Below the pieces are notes generated by a model that searched no databases, was not told the origin of the DNA, and worked only from the letters and a program-made list of their open reading frames with translations. Source: Veillonellaceae bacterium (GTDB taxonomy: Bacteria > Bacillota > Negativicutes > Veillonellales > Veillonellaceae). From it: 6,756 bases of DNA. The DNA is taken from NCBI GenBank assembly GCA_900765165.1, contig CAAFQR010000211.1:1-6756 (forward strand), written 5' to 3'. Below are positions 5,368 to 6,756 of this stretch, one piece after another (within the stretch, counting starts at the first letter, position 1; each line of letters begins with the position of its first letter). The translations under genes and the position numbers were made by a program.

Positions 5368-6756
5368 ATGAGCGACAGCACAAACAAGGGTTTGGATACG
5401 AAGGCACGCGATGCGGAAGTAAAGGGCTTTGATACGGCCGCGTTGGACCGCCAGTTATTTGGCAATGACCATATGAATCAGGCACAGTGGATTGAACAGG
5501 ATTTGGATTATATTTGGCATCCGTGCTCCCAAATGAAGGATTACGAAACGTTAAAGCCAATCGTTATTGATCGTGGTCAAGGTTCGTATATTTATGATGC
5601 GGATGGCAAGGAATACATCGATATTATCGGTTCCTGGTGGTGTAATTTGTTGGGCCACTGCAATCCGAAGATTAACGCGGCTATTAAGAATCAGCTCGAT
5701 TCGTTGGAACATGTTATTTTCGCTAATTTAAGCCACAAGCCGGCTGTCCGCTTGGCTAAATGGCTCAGCACCTTAGTGCCGAAGGGGCTCACGAAGTTCC
5801 ATTTCAGCGACAATGGCTCCGGTGCCGTTGAATGTGCGCTGAAAATGGCGTTCCAGTACCAGTATCAGACCGGTCATCCGGAAAAACAGAAATTCATGTG
5901 CTTAAGCGAAGGTTACCATGGTGAAACCATCGGTGCCTTGTCCGTTGGTAGCATGGATTTGTTCGCTAAAATTTACAAGCCCATGCTTATGGAAACGGTT
6001 CATACCGAAGCACCGGATTGTTACCGCTGCCCGTACAACAAGACCCGCGAAACCTGTCAGTGCGAATGCTTTGAAAAAGCTGAACAAGACTTCGCTAAGC
6101 ACGGTCACGAGCTCGCTGCTGTTATCGTAGAACCTTTGATTCAGGGCTGCGCCGGTATGCGTATCTATCCGCCGCTGTACCTTGAAAAATTACGCGCTCT
6201 TTGCGATGAATACGGTGTACTCCTCATTGCCGATGAAATCGCTACTGGTTTCGGCCGCACGGGCAAGCTCTTTGCCTTCGACCACACTAACGTAAGCCCG
6301 GATATTATGACCATCTCCAAAGGCCTCACCGGCGGTTACATGCCTATGTCCATGACTATCGTAACCGATGCGGTGTACGACGCCTTCTATGCGGACTACG
6401 GCGAATTCAAGGCCTTCATGCATAGCCACACCTATAGCGGCAACCCCTTAGGCTGCTCTGCGGCGCTCGCCGTTCTCGACATCCTCTACAATGATGGCGT
6501 TCTCGCCGAAACAGGCCCGAAGGCTGAATACCTCCATGGCCTCTTGCAGGATACCCTCGGCAACCACAAGAATGTTGGTGAAATAAGACACATGGGGCTC
6601 ATTAACGCCATCGAACTCGTAGAAGATAAAGCAACCAAAAAAGGCTTCGACGGCAAACTTCGCATGGGCTACCAGATCTACCAAAAAGCACTCAAACGCG
6701 GTCTGCTGTTAAGACCGCTGGGGAACGTGCTGTACTTTAATCCGGCATTGAATATA
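5368..6756 (+). CDS. bioA: Adenosylmethionine-8-amino-7-oxononanoate aminotransferase (partial, 3' end outside window)
   Basis: PLP enzyme of aminotransferase class III that converts 7-keto-8-aminopelargonic acid to 7,8-diaminopelargonic acid, the substrate of BioD. The frame is open for 463 codons and runs off the window edge without a stop. Visible motifs are WHPCSQMKDYE (50-60), GSWWCNLLGH (88-97), the phosphate-binding SDNGSGAVECALKMA (147-161), YHGETIGALS (183-192), DEIATGFGRTG (289-299) with PLP-ring Asp289, ISKGLTGG with Schiff-base Lys318, and HTYSGNPLGC (354-363). AAGGAG lies 9 nt before the chosen ATG. This gives about 38 residues before the usual BioA start. The alternative Met36 has no ribosome-binding site. 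A cysteine cluster (218, 221, 230, 232, 234) lies in an insert. S-adenosylmethionine is the usual amino donor, but some bacilli use lysine, and I cannot tell which applies here. Confidence 0.94.
   Translation, partial: MSDSTNKGLDTKARDAEVKGFDTAALDRQLFGNDHMNQAQWIEQDLDYIWHPCSQMKDYETLKPIVIDRGQGSYIYDADGKEYIDIIGSWWCNLLGHCNPKINAAIKNQLDSLEHVIFANLSHKPAVRLAKWLSTLVPKGLTKFHFSDNGSGAVECALKMAFQYQYQTGHPEKQKFMCLSEGYHGETIGALSVGSMDLFAKIYKPMLMETVHTEAPDCYRCPYNKTRETCQCECFEKAEQDFAKHGHELAAVIVEPLIQGCAGMRIYPPLYLEKLRALCDEYGVLLIADEIATGFGRTGKLFAFDHTNVSPDIMTISKGLTGGYMPMSMTIVTDAVYDAFYADYGEFKAFMHSHTYSGNPLGCSAALAVLDILYNDGVLAETGPKAEYLHGLLQDTLGNHKNVGEIRHMGLINAIELVEDKATKKGFDGKLRMGYQIYQKALKRGLLLRPLGNVLYFNPALNI

Overview
The window reads as a piece of a Firmicutes (Bacillota) chromosome with roughly balanced base composition. 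Shine-Dalgarno sites are strong (AGGAGG, AAAGGAG, AAGGAG). The fructose PTS protein has the Gram-positive A-B-C domain order, and the BioD and BioA resemble clostridial, negativicute and bacilli types. A negativicute is my best guess, from family resemblance only; nothing here fixes the genus. I see no mobile element, CRISPR array, tRNA or rRNA.

Left end (1-293, no protein gene): reading leftward on the minus strand there is a near-consensus sigma-70-type promoter, a well-conserved TPP (THI-box) riboswitch, and two intrinsic terminators in tandem. No coding sequence starts before the window edge, so the target of the riboswitch is not visible.

Minus-strand operon (294-3937, transcribed right to left): fruR (DeoR-family regulator), fruK (1-phosphofructokinase) and fruA (fructose PTS EIIABC) are tightly packed, with a 4-bp overlap between fruR and fruK and a 6-bp gap between fruK and fruA. 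FruA imports fructose as fructose-1-phosphate, FruK converts it to fructose-1,6-bisphosphate for glycolysis, and FruR probably represses the operon until fructose-1-phosphate builds up. A good promoter with TGTGATT repeats on both sides lies upstream of fruR.

Divergent intergenic region (3938-4563): besides the fru promoter and operator candidates it holds an unexplained stretch with three inverted repeats. It also holds a convincing BirA-type biotin operator whose right half-site contains the -35 box of a rightward promoter, followed by a roughly 110-nt leader.

Plus-strand biotin genes (4564 to the right edge): bioD (dethiobiotin synthetase), a 123-bp gap, then bioA (DAPA aminotransferase), which is open at its 3' end. 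These are the antepenultimate (BioA) and penultimate (BioD) steps of biotin synthesis. Other bio genes probably follow outside the window.

The coding content is conventional. The points that merit a second look are in the non-coding DNA: the riboswitch with two terminators and no visible gene, the dyads in its promoter, the lack of a fru-specific terminator, the biotin operator and the fru operator architecture.
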